From the NCBI RefSeq assembly GCF_021390435.2, contig NZ_JAJVCN010000003.1, positions 806,001-870,000 on the forward strand: a stretch of DNA of 64,000 bases, written 5' to 3'. Position 1 is the stretch's first letter; each line of letters opens with the position of its first letter. Shown in pieces: positions 1-9,800 of this stretch. The notes beneath the pieces were generated by a model. It was not told the DNA's origin. It saw only the letters and a list, made by a program, of their open reading frames with translations, and did not search any database. A program made the position numbers and the translations under genes. Source of the DNA: Kibdelosporangium philippinense. Its GTDB lineage: Bacteria > Actinomycetota > Actinomycetes > Mycobacteriales > Pseudonocardiaceae.

Positions 1-1144
1 CATACTTCGTCGCTTGGTCGTCCATCATGTAGCTGTGCAGCATCCCCATCCGCTGGTCAGGCTGCTGCGAGCTGGTGTTCCAGATCCGGCCGAACGCGGT
101 GTCGCTCGCGACAAGATTGAGGCCACCAAGCCCTTCGGATTCCCAGAACCGCTGCCTGGTCTGGAAGTAGACGCGGGCCGCGGGCATGTAATCCAGTCGC
201 CGAATAGCCTCCATTTTGGACGGCGAGAACACGGCATCGACGCGCCGCAATGGAATGAACGGAAGGGCGCACACAACCCGGTCGGCCCGAATCTCCCGAC
301 GCCACCCGGCCTCGCGATACCCCACCGTCACGCCTGCGGAATCCTGGGCGATGCGGGTGACCTCGGTGCGATACTTCAAACGCGTGCCGAGGGCAGCCGC
401 GAACGCATAAGGCAGCCGGTCATTGCCGCCGGCGATGCTGCCGACGTTCCCTGTCGTCAGCGATTCGGCCGCCAGCACGGACCCCGCGTTCCACCGGCCG
501 GCGTTGCCTTCGCGGGCGAACAGAAAGTCGTTCCACGTCTCCGAAGCTCCCAATGACCGCAAATACTCGGCCGCGGTGTACTTCTCGACCTCGGCCGATG
601 ACGGAACACTGCCCGGCCAGCCGGGGGTGAGCGCATTCCCGATCTTCTGAATACCTTGGCCAAGGTAGACCGGGAGCAATGCAGTTGGATCTGGTTGCTC
701 GGATGCCAAAAGCCCGTCGAGTGGCCATGGCGTACCGGCGGGCGGAGGCAGGAATCGCTTGCCTTGCATGAGGTACGCCGTAATACCAGCGTCGTAGGGC
801 GTCAAGTTCAGGTTGAATTCACGGATGTACTTGTGGGTGTACTCGTGGGAGTCGAAGACCCTGACAGCGCCCAATTCCGCGTGACCGCCATTCAGCAACG
901 GAGATCTCGCAGTCTGTACGCGTCCGCCCGGCCGCTCCTGCGCCTCCAACACGGTCACGTCGTAGCCGTGCTTCATCAGGTTGTATGCGCTGGCCAGGCC
1001 TGCCAGACCCGCGCCAAGCACAACCACGCGCTTGCCACCAGCAGCCGCCGCGCCCACGAACGGGAGAGCCGCCAGGCCGGCTATGAAATGTCGTCGCCGC
1101 ATCATGGTGAAGAGCTTGGCCTTGTTGGCACCGGGCGTGGTCAA
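1..1144 (-). CDS. Flavin monoamine oxidase family protein (C-terminus cut by window edge)
   Basis: FAD-dependent amine oxidase of the monoamine oxidase / L-amino-acid oxidase superfamily, expected to oxidise an amine or amino acid; the substrate cannot be told. The visible 381 residues begin with a short basic stretch RRRHFIAGLAAL, which looks like a Tat or Sec export signal. The ADP-binding fold follows, VVVLGAGLAGLASAYNL, with the downstream GG(R) motif ERPGGRVQT. The frame stays open to base 1, so the C-terminal FAD-contacting part is missing. I chose the TTG at 1144 because GAGGTG lies 5 nt upstream. An ATG-ATG pair at 1105/1102 directly before the arginines is the alternative. It starts 29 bp after the stop of the secreted peptidase gene, so the two are probably one operon. 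Confidence 0.85.
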   Translation of the reverse strand, partial: MTTPGANKAKLFTMMRRRHFIAGLAALPFVGAAAAGGKRVVVLGAGLAGLASAYNLMKHGYDVTVLEAQERPGGRVQTARSPLLNGGHAELGAVRVFDSHEYTHKYIREFNLNLTPYDAGITAYLMQGKRFLPPPAGTPWPLDGLLASEQPDPTALLPVYLGQGIQKIGNALTPGWPGSVPSSAEVEKYTAAEYLRSLGASETWNDFLFAREGNAGRWNAGSVLAAESLTTGNVGSIAGGNDRLPYAFAAALGTRLKYRTEVTRIAQDSAGVTVGYREAGWRREIRADRVVCALPFIPLRRVDAVFSPSKMEAIRRLDYMPAARVYFQTRQRFWESEGLGGLNLVASDTAFGRIWNTSSQQPDQRMGMLHSYMMDDQATKY

Positions 1145-1173
1145 GTCTGCACCTCTATCCCTCGGCGGCTGCC

Positions 1174-2478
1174 TTATTTGCCGACAAGGTAATCAATCTC
1201 CTTTGCCAGTGTCGCGGGATCGTTGAAGTAGGCGGTGTGACCGGCGCCTTGCCACGTGAGCAAGCGGGACCCGCTGATCTGCGAAGCCATTCCCACGCCC
1301 CACGAATGCGGAGTGGCCGGGTCGTTTGTGCCTGCTGCAACGAGGAGCGGCGGTGTTCCGCGTACCGGGATAGGACCCCAGGGATTCGCGGGTTTGATCG
1401 GCCAGCCCAAGCAGCCTGCTTGAACGTCCCACGCTTCGATGTAGCCACGGATCGTCGGCGCGAGCCGAAGCACTTCCGCCTCTCGTGCCGCGAACTCGTC
1501 ATATCCGATATTTCCGGTTGGCATGTCGTGGCACGTGATCACGCGGTACGCCGGGCTGCTCGGATTGATGCTGGCGAAAACACTGGGATTGGTAAGGTCT
1601 GTCGCCAATTCACTCCATCGGCTGCGGAAAATCAGCCTTCCGTACACCCCGAATCCGATCTGTTCGGCGGTCACTCTGGCGGGCGGATGATCAAGCAACG
1701 CCCGGTACGCGGCCTCGATGTCTCGGCCGTACAAGGCGCAGCTGGGATCCGACGAGCACCACGAGGCGAACAGCCCGAACACGTTTTCGGCCGAAGCCGC
1801 CTCGTCCGCGACCAGTCTGCGGGATCCCAAGGTGTGGTCGAGTGGCCCATCCAGAACGGCGGCCCGTACCCGATTCGGGAAGAGCCGTGCGTAGCTGGCC
1901 GTGAGGAAAGTGCCGTAGGACAGGCCAATCCAGCTCACTTGCCGTTCACCGAGCGCACTTCGCACCGCGTCGAAATCCCGAGCCGCACTGACCGTGTCGA
2001 CGTGGTCGATCAACGGTCCGGTGGCGCGACGGCATCCTTCCGCGAGGTCACGGTTGTACGCGATCAACTGCTCGAACTCGGCCCGATCACTGGGGTACCG
2101 TGTGTGGTTCGAAGTCGGCTTCTCGCAGGCGATCAGCGGCCTGCTGTCGCCGATGCCACGCGGGTCGACGCCGACGATGTCGAAGCGAGCTCTCAGCTCG
2201 GCCGGGAAGACGGCGTCGCCCTGCAGGAAAGGCCGTGCCGCGTTGCCTGGCCCACCAAAGTTGACGAACGCCACTCCGATCCGTCGCGCGGGGTCGGTGG
2301 CCTCCAGGCGGGTCACGGCAACGGAAATCCGCGTCCCGCCGCGCTGTCCCCAGTCCAACGGCACCGCCATTGACGCGCATTCAGCAGGGCCACACGGCCG
2401 CCAGTCAAGCGCAGGGGACGCATGGGCTTCGGGGACGACAACGAAAGCTGCCACGACCAGTGCCACCAAGGACCGCAT
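1174..2478 (-). CDS. Secreted alpha/beta-hydrolase, tripeptidyl aminopeptidase (TAP) type
   Basis: Exported serine peptidase-like hydrolase of 434 aa related to Streptomyces tripeptidyl aminopeptidases (SlpD/SlpE/TAP family), which release short N-terminal peptides outside the cell. Residues 1-20 form a Sec signal peptide ending AHA. The alpha/beta-hydrolase core shows an oxyanion region NFGGPGN near residue 73 and VDPRGIGDS near 104. The nucleophile elbow is GLSYG with Ser187. The acid is in GTNDPATP (Asp386) and the catalytic His is in GAGH (His414), so the triad is complete. The C-terminal part matches the TAP-like C-terminal domain seen in this family. It is the first gene of a probable two-gene operon with the amine oxidase. 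Substrate specificity is unknown. Confidence 0.87.
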   Translation of the reverse strand: MRSLVALVVAAFVVVPEAHASPALDWRPCGPAECASMAVPLDWGQRGGTRISVAVTRLEATDPARRIGVAFVNFGGPGNAARPFLQGDAVFPAELRARFDIVGVDPRGIGDSRPLIACEKPTSNHTRYPSDRAEFEQLIAYNRDLAEGCRRATGPLIDHVDTVSAARDFDAVRSALGERQVSWIGLSYGTFLTASYARLFPNRVRAAVLDGPLDHTLGSRRLVADEAASAENVFGLFASWCSSDPSCALYGRDIEAAYRALLDHPPARVTAEQIGFGVYGRLIFRSRWSELATDLTNPSVFASINPSSPAYRVITCHDMPTGNIGYDEFAAREAEVLRLAPTIRGYIEAWDVQAGCLGWPIKPANPWGPIPVRGTPPLLVAAGTNDPATPHSWGVGMASQISGSRLLTWQGAGHTAYFNDPATLAKEIDYLVGK

Positions 2479-2529
2479 GATCCATAACCTAGGTAACCAG
2501 GGTCCTTCAAGGATGGCTGATATGTGCCA

Positions 2530-4082
2530 CTAACGCATGAGCGTCTTCGCCACTATGTAACCAGAGGCACCGTTGACGCCGTGTCCGGGCCATGTCGCAG
2601 CGCCCAATGTCCACAATCTACGGATGGCTGTCCGATGTGAGGGCTGCGCGGGCAATGGCCGGAACACGTAGCTCTGCGACAGGTCGTGGCTGCCACCGAA
2701 GGGATCGCCGGGGCCGGTGTTGCGGTTGGCTCTGGTCAGTTCGACTGGGCTGATGACGTGCATGGCGATGATCGCGTCCGGCAGGTTCAGCACGCTCCGC
2801 CCGGCGACTTCGAGGACACGGTCGGCGAAAGCCTTTTGACGTCCTCAGTCCAGCCGTCGACTTCGATCGACCCAGCGGCATCGCCGGTCGGATTCGTCGG
2901 TACGTCAAGGATCTGCAGCCGCGCAACGGCTTTGCCAGGTGGGCACCGTCTCGGGTCCACAGTGGAAGGAGCGTCGAAGCTGATCGTCGGCTCGACCGGA
3001 AGCAGCCCACGCGCGACCTCGTTGACCGAACGGGACAGTGCGTCCAGTCCCCCACTCAGATGTGGTTGGCCAGTGTGCATGAGCCGCTCGTCGGCGAACC
3101 GTGGCGGCTCGGACATGGCCACGTGAATCTGAAAGCAACCCCTGCCGTAGCGGTACTTGCCGGCCTGACGGCGGAGGTTGTCGGGCACCGACTCCAGCAG
3201 CTCAAGGTACAACTGGTCGGGGTTGACCGAAGCGATCACCGCCCGGCGGGCGCGATGCTTCTCGCCGCCAGCTCGCACTCCCCTAGCCCGCCCGTCTTCC
3301 ACCAGGATCCGGTCGACACGTTGTCCTGTTTGGACGCTGCCGCCGTGCTTCTCAATGAGCTTGGTGAGGGTCGTCGCGAGTTGCCCGCTGCCGCCTTTGG
3401 GCGTCGGCATCCCAGCCGCGCCCAACGCGACCTGCACCAGGATCACCCACAGCGCGCTGTTCACGTCTTCTGGGCCGCGACCGAGATGCAATGCCCAGGG
3501 CGCGAGCGTGCCGCGCAGCACGGGCGAGGTGAACGTGTCGGTCAGCAAATCCCTTGCGGTACGCGTGAAAAGATGGGCGAACTCGGAGAACCGGCCGTCC
3601 TTCTCGTGGAACAGATCATGAATCTCACGGGATTTGGTCGCCAGGTCGGAGCCCATGAGCTCGAACACTGGCCCTATGTACGGCTCGAAGTCCTTGAGCA
3701 ACTGGGAAAACTTGGCGCCATCACCGGGCGCGAGCCGTTCGGCCTCGGCAAGCGTCTCGTCGAGATCCCGTGACAGCACGGCAGTGCCCTGGCCGGGCAT
3801 CGACACGCCTGTCCAATAGCGAGGCTGCAGGTACTCCAGGCCAAGCTCAGTCAATTCCGGCCCTAGCTCAGCAAACGCGGGCCCTCCCGTGAACAACGGA
3901 TGCGCGGAGGAATAGGTGTCGTGGTGGAACCCAGGGAGCGTGAGTTCGTCGGTGCGGACCAACCCACCGGCGCGGTCTTGCTCCTCCAGCACGAGCACGC
4001 TCCACCCGTCGCGCGCCAGCAGTGCGCCCGCGACCAGAGCGTTGTGTCCACTGCCGACAATGATCGCGTCCCAAGTGCCCAT
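2530..4082 (-). pseudogene. Phytoene-desaturase-like FAD oxidoreductase, single-base frameshift
   Basis: A NAD(P)/FAD-dependent oxidoreductase of the CrtI / phytoene dehydrogenase-like superfamily, about 517 aa if the reading frame is restored. The N-terminus has the dinucleotide fold DAIIVGSGHNALVAGALLA and EQDRAGG. The C-terminal FAD motif GAATWPGHGVNGASG is intact but lies in another frame. The upstream frame ends at 2787 after DVKRLSPTV. Shifting by one base at the T4 run 2834-2837 (A4 on the coding strand) restores DVKKAFADRVLEVAGRSV and continues to the TAG at 2530. One missing A, either real or an assembly error, explains this. A -1 slip on A-AAA-G is formally possible. ATG 4082 is preferred over 4130 because the FAD fold starts five residues later. 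Function unknown. Confidence 0.8.
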
Positions 4083-4130
4083 ACGCCGACCGTAACGGCA
4101 TTTCGCATGCGCGCCAGGGCATTGCCCCAA

Positions 4131-4488
4131 CGTGCAGGAAGTTCAGCACAGCCGGAATGGTCAGCGGCCACCCCGGCTCATGATCGCGCGAGTAGCGGTA
4201 TGGGAACCGATGCCAGATGACAGGTCGGGCCCGGTTTCTCCCGTCGTGCCGCTGTGACTGCTCGCGCCAGCCGAAATTCCGGCCGCACACCAAAGCCGAA
4301 GTGCACGCGAAACAAAGAACACGGGGATGCAAGACCATTATTTCAGGCCATTCTTGCGGTTTTCTTCCGGTCGGCCAAAAGAGCAGAACATAGGGTCTGA
4401 GCTGCGAAGACTGACTCTACCTTTCCGGAGAAGTCTCGGATAATATCCGCACGCCGATTCAGCTTCTCAGGCAAGAGGGGATTTCACA
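4131..4488. other. Intergenic region between divergent genes
   Basis: About 350 bp between the oxidoreductase start and the propeller gene. I see no convincing gene. A TAATAT hexamer at 4441-4446 lies about 43 bp before the ATG of the propeller gene and could be its -10 element. No good -35 partner is apparent. Confidence 0.4.
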
Positions 4489-6417
4489 ATGCGAAGTCGT
4501 GGCGCCTTATTTCGCAGATCGGGATTGGCCGCGGTAGCGCTGATAACCGCATCCGCCGTCCAGACCACGCCAGTACTGGCCGCACCGGCGCAGGCCGAGC
4601 CCGTGCTCACGTGCAAGACCGCCGCCAACATATTCGGCGTCCGCCCGGAGATTCCGACCGGCGGCGACCCCAAGGGCGCGCTCGCGGTCTACCCGCACGA
4701 GGAACCCGAGACCGGGCAGAACAAGTACGGCGAGGTCCGGGTGATCGGCTCGGGCTGGCACGGGGTGCGGACGCTCGCCGGTCCCGACGGCGTGATGTTC
4801 CAGGTGCACACGGACGGGAAGCTCCGCCGGTACCGCTGGAACGGCAGGGGTTGGGACGAGTGGAACGGTCTGCAGTACCGGGATGTCGGCACTGGCTGGC
4901 AACGCTTCACCGACCCCGACCACCGGAACAAGATCACGGTGGACGAGAACGGCAGGATCTTCACGATCGCGGCCGACGGCTGGCTGCGCGCCTACACCTG
5001 GCGCGATGACGTCAACAACGGCTCGTTCTCCAACGGCAGGGCGCTCGACACCGGGTGGGGCCAGTACGACCTGATCGTCGCGGCTGGTGACGGTGTGCTG
5101 TACGCGCGCAAGCCCAACGGCGAACTGTTCCGCTTCCGCTGGGATTCGGCTTCCGACCGGTTCACCCAGTACGGCCTTCGCGTCGCCACCGGGTGGGGCA
5201 AGTTCAAGAAGGTGACCTCGGTCGGCGGCGACGTGCTCTACACGGTCGACGCGGCCGGAGTGCTGAACTGGACCCGCTACCTCGAGACTTCCAACACATG
5301 GAAGGCGCCGACCGCCATCGGCACCAGCTGGCACGACGAGATCGACATCGTCGGCGACCCCAAGGGCTGCTGGGTCACCGGGTACCCCCGCCCTGAAGCC
5401 CCCGGGATCCCGCGACAGTACGACGCACCGAACACAGCGATCCAAGGCACCGACGGCAAAGTGACGGTCTTCTACGTCAACTCGGAAGGCGCGCTGACCG
5501 CTGGCAAGCAGACCGGCCCCGACTTCTCGAACCTCCAGTACACGGTGATCGCGAACTACCGGCAGTCCACCGGCAAGCCCGGGGTCGGCGTGCGCGCTGA
5601 CGGCAGGTTCGACGTCGTCGCCAACAGCTACGACGACGCCACCTTCCGCGGCAAGCTTCAGCAGACAACGAACGGCGACTGGGGGCCGACCGCTCCCGAC
5701 AGTGTCCACAGTGGATATATGGTCGGCGATCCGGTCGTCATCCCTGAGCCGAACAAGGCATTGACGATGTACGCCGTCGACGTGAGCGGCGCGCTGTGGC
5801 GTCGCACGCAGTCTTCGCCATCCACCGACTACACGGCATGGCAGCAGATCTCCCCGATCGGCGCGGTCACGCCCGAGTTCACCGCAGTGCGCAACGGAAC
5901 TGACGCCGACTTCGTGACCCGCAGAGTCGACGGAATCGTTCTGGCAGCGACGTTCGCCGCGAACAAGCTCAGCGCGTGGCGGATTGTCGGTACCGGCGCG
6001 GTCGATCGGCCTGCCGTTGCCGTCCACCCCAACGGCGACCTACGGGTGGCCGTCCGGACTTTCGATGGGGCGATCGTCACCCAGCGCGAGTCGAACAACG
6101 TCTTTTCCGGGGAGTGGCAACCGACTGCTGCCATCTCCGCGGTCGGTTCCCCCGCGGTGGTTGTGCGTCCATCCGACATCGCCGATGTGACTGTCCGCGC
6201 CACGAACAACCTCGTCCACGTCACCAGCCAGGTCGCGCCCGCAGGTGCGTTCCGGGAGTGGCAGGTCCACAACGTCGACGAAGCGGTCACCGATCCCACC
6301 GGGCTGTTGCTCAGCAACGGATCGCCGATCTTCACATGGCGTAACGCGAATGGCGGGGTCCAGTTCCTCTACGAACCCAGCGTCGGCCGGTTCACCAGCC
6401 AGTCCAGCCGTCCATAG
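4489..6417 (+). CDS. Secreted tachylectin-like beta-propeller protein
   Basis: Exported 642-aa protein with a Sec signal peptide (residues 1-36, cleavage near APAQAEP). Residues about 80-300 carry repeats of the tachylectin-2 type: blocks such as GSGWHG, GTGWQRF, TGWGQYD, TGWGKFKK and GTSWHDE, each followed by a D(G)xLYxR/FxxxxDGxLRxYRW-like strand. Such repeats build a five-bladed propeller that in known members binds GlcNAc-type sugars. The C-terminal half (about 310-642) has weaker repeated strands and could be a second propeller. No catalytic residues are evident, so a carbohydrate-binding or surface role is the best guess. An AGAGGGG Shine-Dalgarno precedes the ATG. A strong hairpin follows the stop. 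Confidence 0.8.
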   Translation: MRSRGALFRRSGLAAVALITASAVQTTPVLAAPAQAEPVLTCKTAANIFGVRPEIPTGGDPKGALAVYPHEEPETGQNKYGEVRVIGSGWHGVRTLAGPDGVMFQVHTDGKLRRYRWNGRGWDEWNGLQYRDVGTGWQRFTDPDHRNKITVDENGRIFTIAADGWLRAYTWRDDVNNGSFSNGRALDTGWGQYDLIVAAGDGVLYARKPNGELFRFRWDSASDRFTQYGLRVATGWGKFKKVTSVGGDVLYTVDAAGVLNWTRYLETSNTWKAPTAIGTSWHDEIDIVGDPKGCWVTGYPRPEAPGIPRQYDAPNTAIQGTDGKVTVFYVNSEGALTAGKQTGPDFSNLQYTVIANYRQSTGKPGVGVRADGRFDVVANSYDDATFRGKLQQTTNGDWGPTAPDSVHSGYMVGDPVVIPEPNKALTMYAVDVSGALWRRTQSSPSTDYTAWQQISPIGAVTPEFTAVRNGTDADFVTRRVDGIVLAATFAANKLSAWRIVGTGAVDRPAVAVHPNGDLRVAVRTFDGAIVTQRESNNVFSGEWQPTAAISAVGSPAVVVRPSDIADVTVRATNNLVHVTSQVAPAGAFREWQVHNVDEAVTDPTGLLLSNGSPIFTWRNANGGVQFLYEPSVGRFTSQSSRP

Positions 6418-6428
6418 TAGATAGTCGA

Positions 6429-6463
6429 GTGCTGGTGGCGAGTCACCGACTCGCCACCAGCAC
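6429..6463. terminator. Bidirectional hairpin terminator
   Basis: Perfect 16-bp stem GTGCTGGTGGCGAGTC with an ACC loop. It lies between the convergent propeller gene and the CPCC gene. There is no T tract, as is usual for actinomycete terminators. Confidence 0.75.
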
Positions 6464-6469
6464 ATTGTG

Positions 6470-6832
6470 TTACTTCCTTCGCCAGAATGTTGGGCGCCAC
6501 CAATAGAGCGTGGCGCGGTCATCCGGCCATGGCTCCGTCGTATCGCCCGTCGGCTCGAAGAGTTCAGTCATGTGACCTATCACATGCCATCCCTCGTCCC
6601 GCCGCTCATTCTCTTGTGGGGCGCGAACAAGATCCTTGAACTGAAGCTCGCTCGCACCCGAATCGGCGTAGTTCTGCTGGGCATCGACGAGTGACGCCTT
6701 GTTGGCACCCCCGCGATATGCGGGCCACCGCAATTGCACCAGATCATCTTCCCAGTAACAGATCGGGCAGATGGCATGCGAACCCGCCGGTTCGTCATGA
6801 ACCAGATATCCACAACACGGACAAGGGAACAT
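6470..6832 (-). CDS. Cysteine-rich CPCC family protein, probable immunity protein
   Basis: Small 120-aa cytoplasmic protein beginning MFPCPCCGY and containing a second Cys pair CPICYWEDD, the signature of the cysteine-rich CPCC family; the four-plus cysteines probably bind a metal. The rest (NKASLVDAQQNY, DEGWHVIGH, RATLYWWRP) is rich in aromatic and acidic residues. The start ATG at 6832 overlaps the end of the toxin gene context (TAGGATG), so translation is coupled to the 1363-aa HINT/toxin protein upstream. By analogy with polymorphic toxin loci, a small gene directly behind the toxin C-terminus is usually the immunity gene. That role is inferred from position, not shown. A longer frame starting at 6871 exists but would overlap the toxin gene. 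Confidence 0.8.
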   Translation of the reverse strand: MFPCPCCGYLVHDEPAGSHAICPICYWEDDLVQLRWPAYRGGANKASLVDAQQNYADSGASELQFKDLVRAPQENERRDEGWHVIGHMTELFEPTGDTTEPWPDDRATLYWWRPTFWRRK

Positions 6833-6833
6833 C

Positions 6834-9800
6834 CTAGATTTCAAACCCCGGCTGCCGGTCGAAGTACGCAAGGCCGTCGTCGGGCTCGAAGTAGGTGATA
6901 ATCCCCTTTTGTCCAGTCATGCCGTACTCTCCGGTCGCGGTGTCGTAATAGTACTTGGTCGTACCGTTCTGCTTGATTTTCATGGTAGACGGCCTACCCC
7001 GACAGGTGCACAGGAATTGCTGTGCCGCTTTCTGGTAGTCCTCTTTCAGGTAGAACCCCATGTCACGGCCATGCTTGTTGTAATGCTCGTCCAGGTTGAA
7101 ATCGCTGGTCCACTGGTCACCACCACAGCCACCTGTGTTGTGCACCAGAATGTCGCGCCATACTTGGCCGTTCGCCAGCTTGGCTGTGACGTAGAAGGTG
7201 CGAATATCGGCGACAGTGAGGTTGAAGACCTTACGAACCTCAGTGTGTTTCCGCACGGCCGTGACGGCGCCTCGGCGGCCGTCCGCGAATCGCAGAACAT
7301 CGCCGGGTGCGAGGTCCTTGGCTTCCAGCCAACGTCCTCGAACATCGAGCCAGAACGGATGACCATCGGTCGTCTCAATGGTTCCGGCCTTGTCGACGGT
7401 GACGCGAACAAGGTTCTTGCTGCCCTCACCGACAATCACCCGGGTGACCGCACGAGCCGCGGTCGTGTTGGTGACCGGATCAGTCGCGACAACCTGATCA
7501 CCGATCAGGACGTCCTCGATCGGTTTATGGGACCCGTCCGCCATCAGTACCGGGGTGTCCGGCGTGAAGCTGTTGCCGATCCGGCACGTCTTCGTCTTCG
7601 TAAGGAAGTCGCCGACCTTGTCGAGCAGTTTTCGGCCCGCGGCAGTCGATTCGAGGAACTTGGTGAGCCCACTGACCACTCTGGCGATCGCGCCACTGAC
7701 CGCTGGCAGCTTCGCGATCAGCATCAGCAATGAACCGACATTGACCACAGTCCACAGGCAAGCCGCGACGTCACCCTCGGTGAAGCACTTCTTGGCGTCG
7801 GTGTAGCCGATGACGTCGAGCAGAACCTGGCCACCGACTTCGAGGATGTAGTCGATGACGCTCTTCTTCGCATCCTGATACGCCTTGCGATACTCATCGA
7901 CCAGCTCAGGACCGCCCTCCTCGAACAGGTCATTCAGCTCAGCGTCGGTGAGCCCCTTCGGCGCCTCTTGATCGACCTGCTGCCCTCGCCTCTCCGCTTC
8001 GGCCCTGCGGGCAGCCTCTTCGGCGCGGTCGGCGGCTTTTCCTGCGTCGACAGCGGCGTTATAGGCGTTCTTGGCTGCTTCAGCGGCTCCGTCGGCGTGC
8101 TTTTGCGCGCTGTCGGCCGCGGCTGCTGCCGCGGTCGCGTCGACCTCGGCCCGGTCAGCGGCTCCTCGTGCTGCCGCTGCGTCGGCTTCGGCCCGGCTGG
8201 CGGCCGAACGTGCTGCTGCCGCGTCGGCTTCGGCCGCGGATGCGGACCGTCCGGCGATCCGGGCGTCGTTGGCCGCCGCGTTGGCCGCGTTGCGTGCTTT
8301 ACGGGCGTCTTCACGGGCTTGGGCGTCGGCCTGGTTGGCGCGTGCGGCGGCTGCCCGTGCCGCGGCGCCGTCGGCTGCTGCATCCGCGGCGGCTCTTTGG
8401 GCTTCGGCGGCGGATTGTGCCGCTGCGGCTGAGGACTTCGCCGCCGCGGCAGCTGCGTCGTAGGCGGGTTTGACTTCCTCCTTGGCCCGGCTGGCGGCTT
8501 CCTGTGCCAGACGGGCTGCTTCGAGTGCTTCCGCGGCACGGCGTTCGGCCGCGGCTGCCTGCTCGGCGCCGACCGCGCGGGCCTGCTCGGCGACCCTTGC
8601 AACGAAGTCGGCGTCGATGTCCTGACCAGTGAAGGGTGCCACGACAGTGATCGCGGTGTTCGCGGGTTCGGTGATCGCCTGCGACGACGCCTTCGCCGCC
8701 GACACCGCCTGGACAGCCAACGTAGCCTGCGTCGCGGCGGACACGGCCTCCTGCGCGGCCGCGTCGGCTTCGGCCTTCGTCCGGTCAGCCGCCATCAACG
8801 AGTTCATCGCCTCAGAGGCCGCCTGATTGGCCAAGTTCACTGCGTTCTGTGCCGCTTCGGCGGCCTTGGCTTCCTGGAACGTCGCGTCCGACGCAGCCGA
8901 GTTGGCCCGGAGTGCGGCAGCGTGGGTCGCTGCCGCTTCGGCTTCCGCACGGTTAGCTGCCGCGTTCGCCCGGGCTGCCGCTGCTTGAGCGGCCTGAGCC
9001 GCGGCGCGAGCACGTGCCGCGGCACGCGTCGCTTCAGTTGCGGCACCACGAGCACCAGCGGCCGCACCAGTAGCGATGTTGGCCGCGTTACGGGCCGCAC
9101 CAGCGGCACCACGCGCAGTCAAAGCGTCACCAAATGCCTTGTTGGCCTCGTTCTGGGCCGCCTCAGCATGAGGGCCGCCACGAGCCGCCGCGGCCATGGA
9201 CTCCATCGCTGCCGCACGTGCCTCAGCCGCACGCTGGTCACGTTCGGCCCGGTATGCCGCGTCACGGCTGGCTACGGCATTGCGTTCCTCGTTGCGGGCA
9301 TTGGTTTCCGCAGTCGCCGCGGCACCATCCGCCGCTTCAGCCCGGCCCCGAGCCGCTGCGGCAATGCCTGCCTGCGTCTCGGCTTCGCCACGCATCGCGC
9401 GTGCGACAGCGGCTTGCTGCTCGGCACGGCCTCGCGCGGCGGCTGCGTTGGCCGCCTCACGCTGCGCGATCGCGCGCTGTGCGGCCGCGGTCGCGGCCTC
9501 GCGCTCGGCGGTGATCCGATGCTGACGGGTTCGTTCTGCTGCTGCCCATGCGTCGGCCTCGGCACGTTCGGCTGCCTGGCGGGAGGCCTTGGTGCGGGCC
9601 GCGGCGTCCTTGGCCGCTTGCGCCTGCACCTGAGCTGCCTTAGCCAGATCGGCTGCAGCGTCGGCGTGTTTCTGAGCGGTCTCACGCCACTTCCGGGCCT
9701 GCTCGGCATGCCGTTCCGTGCGCTCCTGCGCGTTGCGGGCCTGGTCAGTGAACGCCGCAGCATCGACCGAGTGCGACGCGGTTTCCACCGCGGAGACCGC

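Noticed and set aside
1237..2373. 378-codon plus-strand frame
   Set aside because: Antisense to the secreted TAP-type peptidase gene, which has a full catalytic triad.
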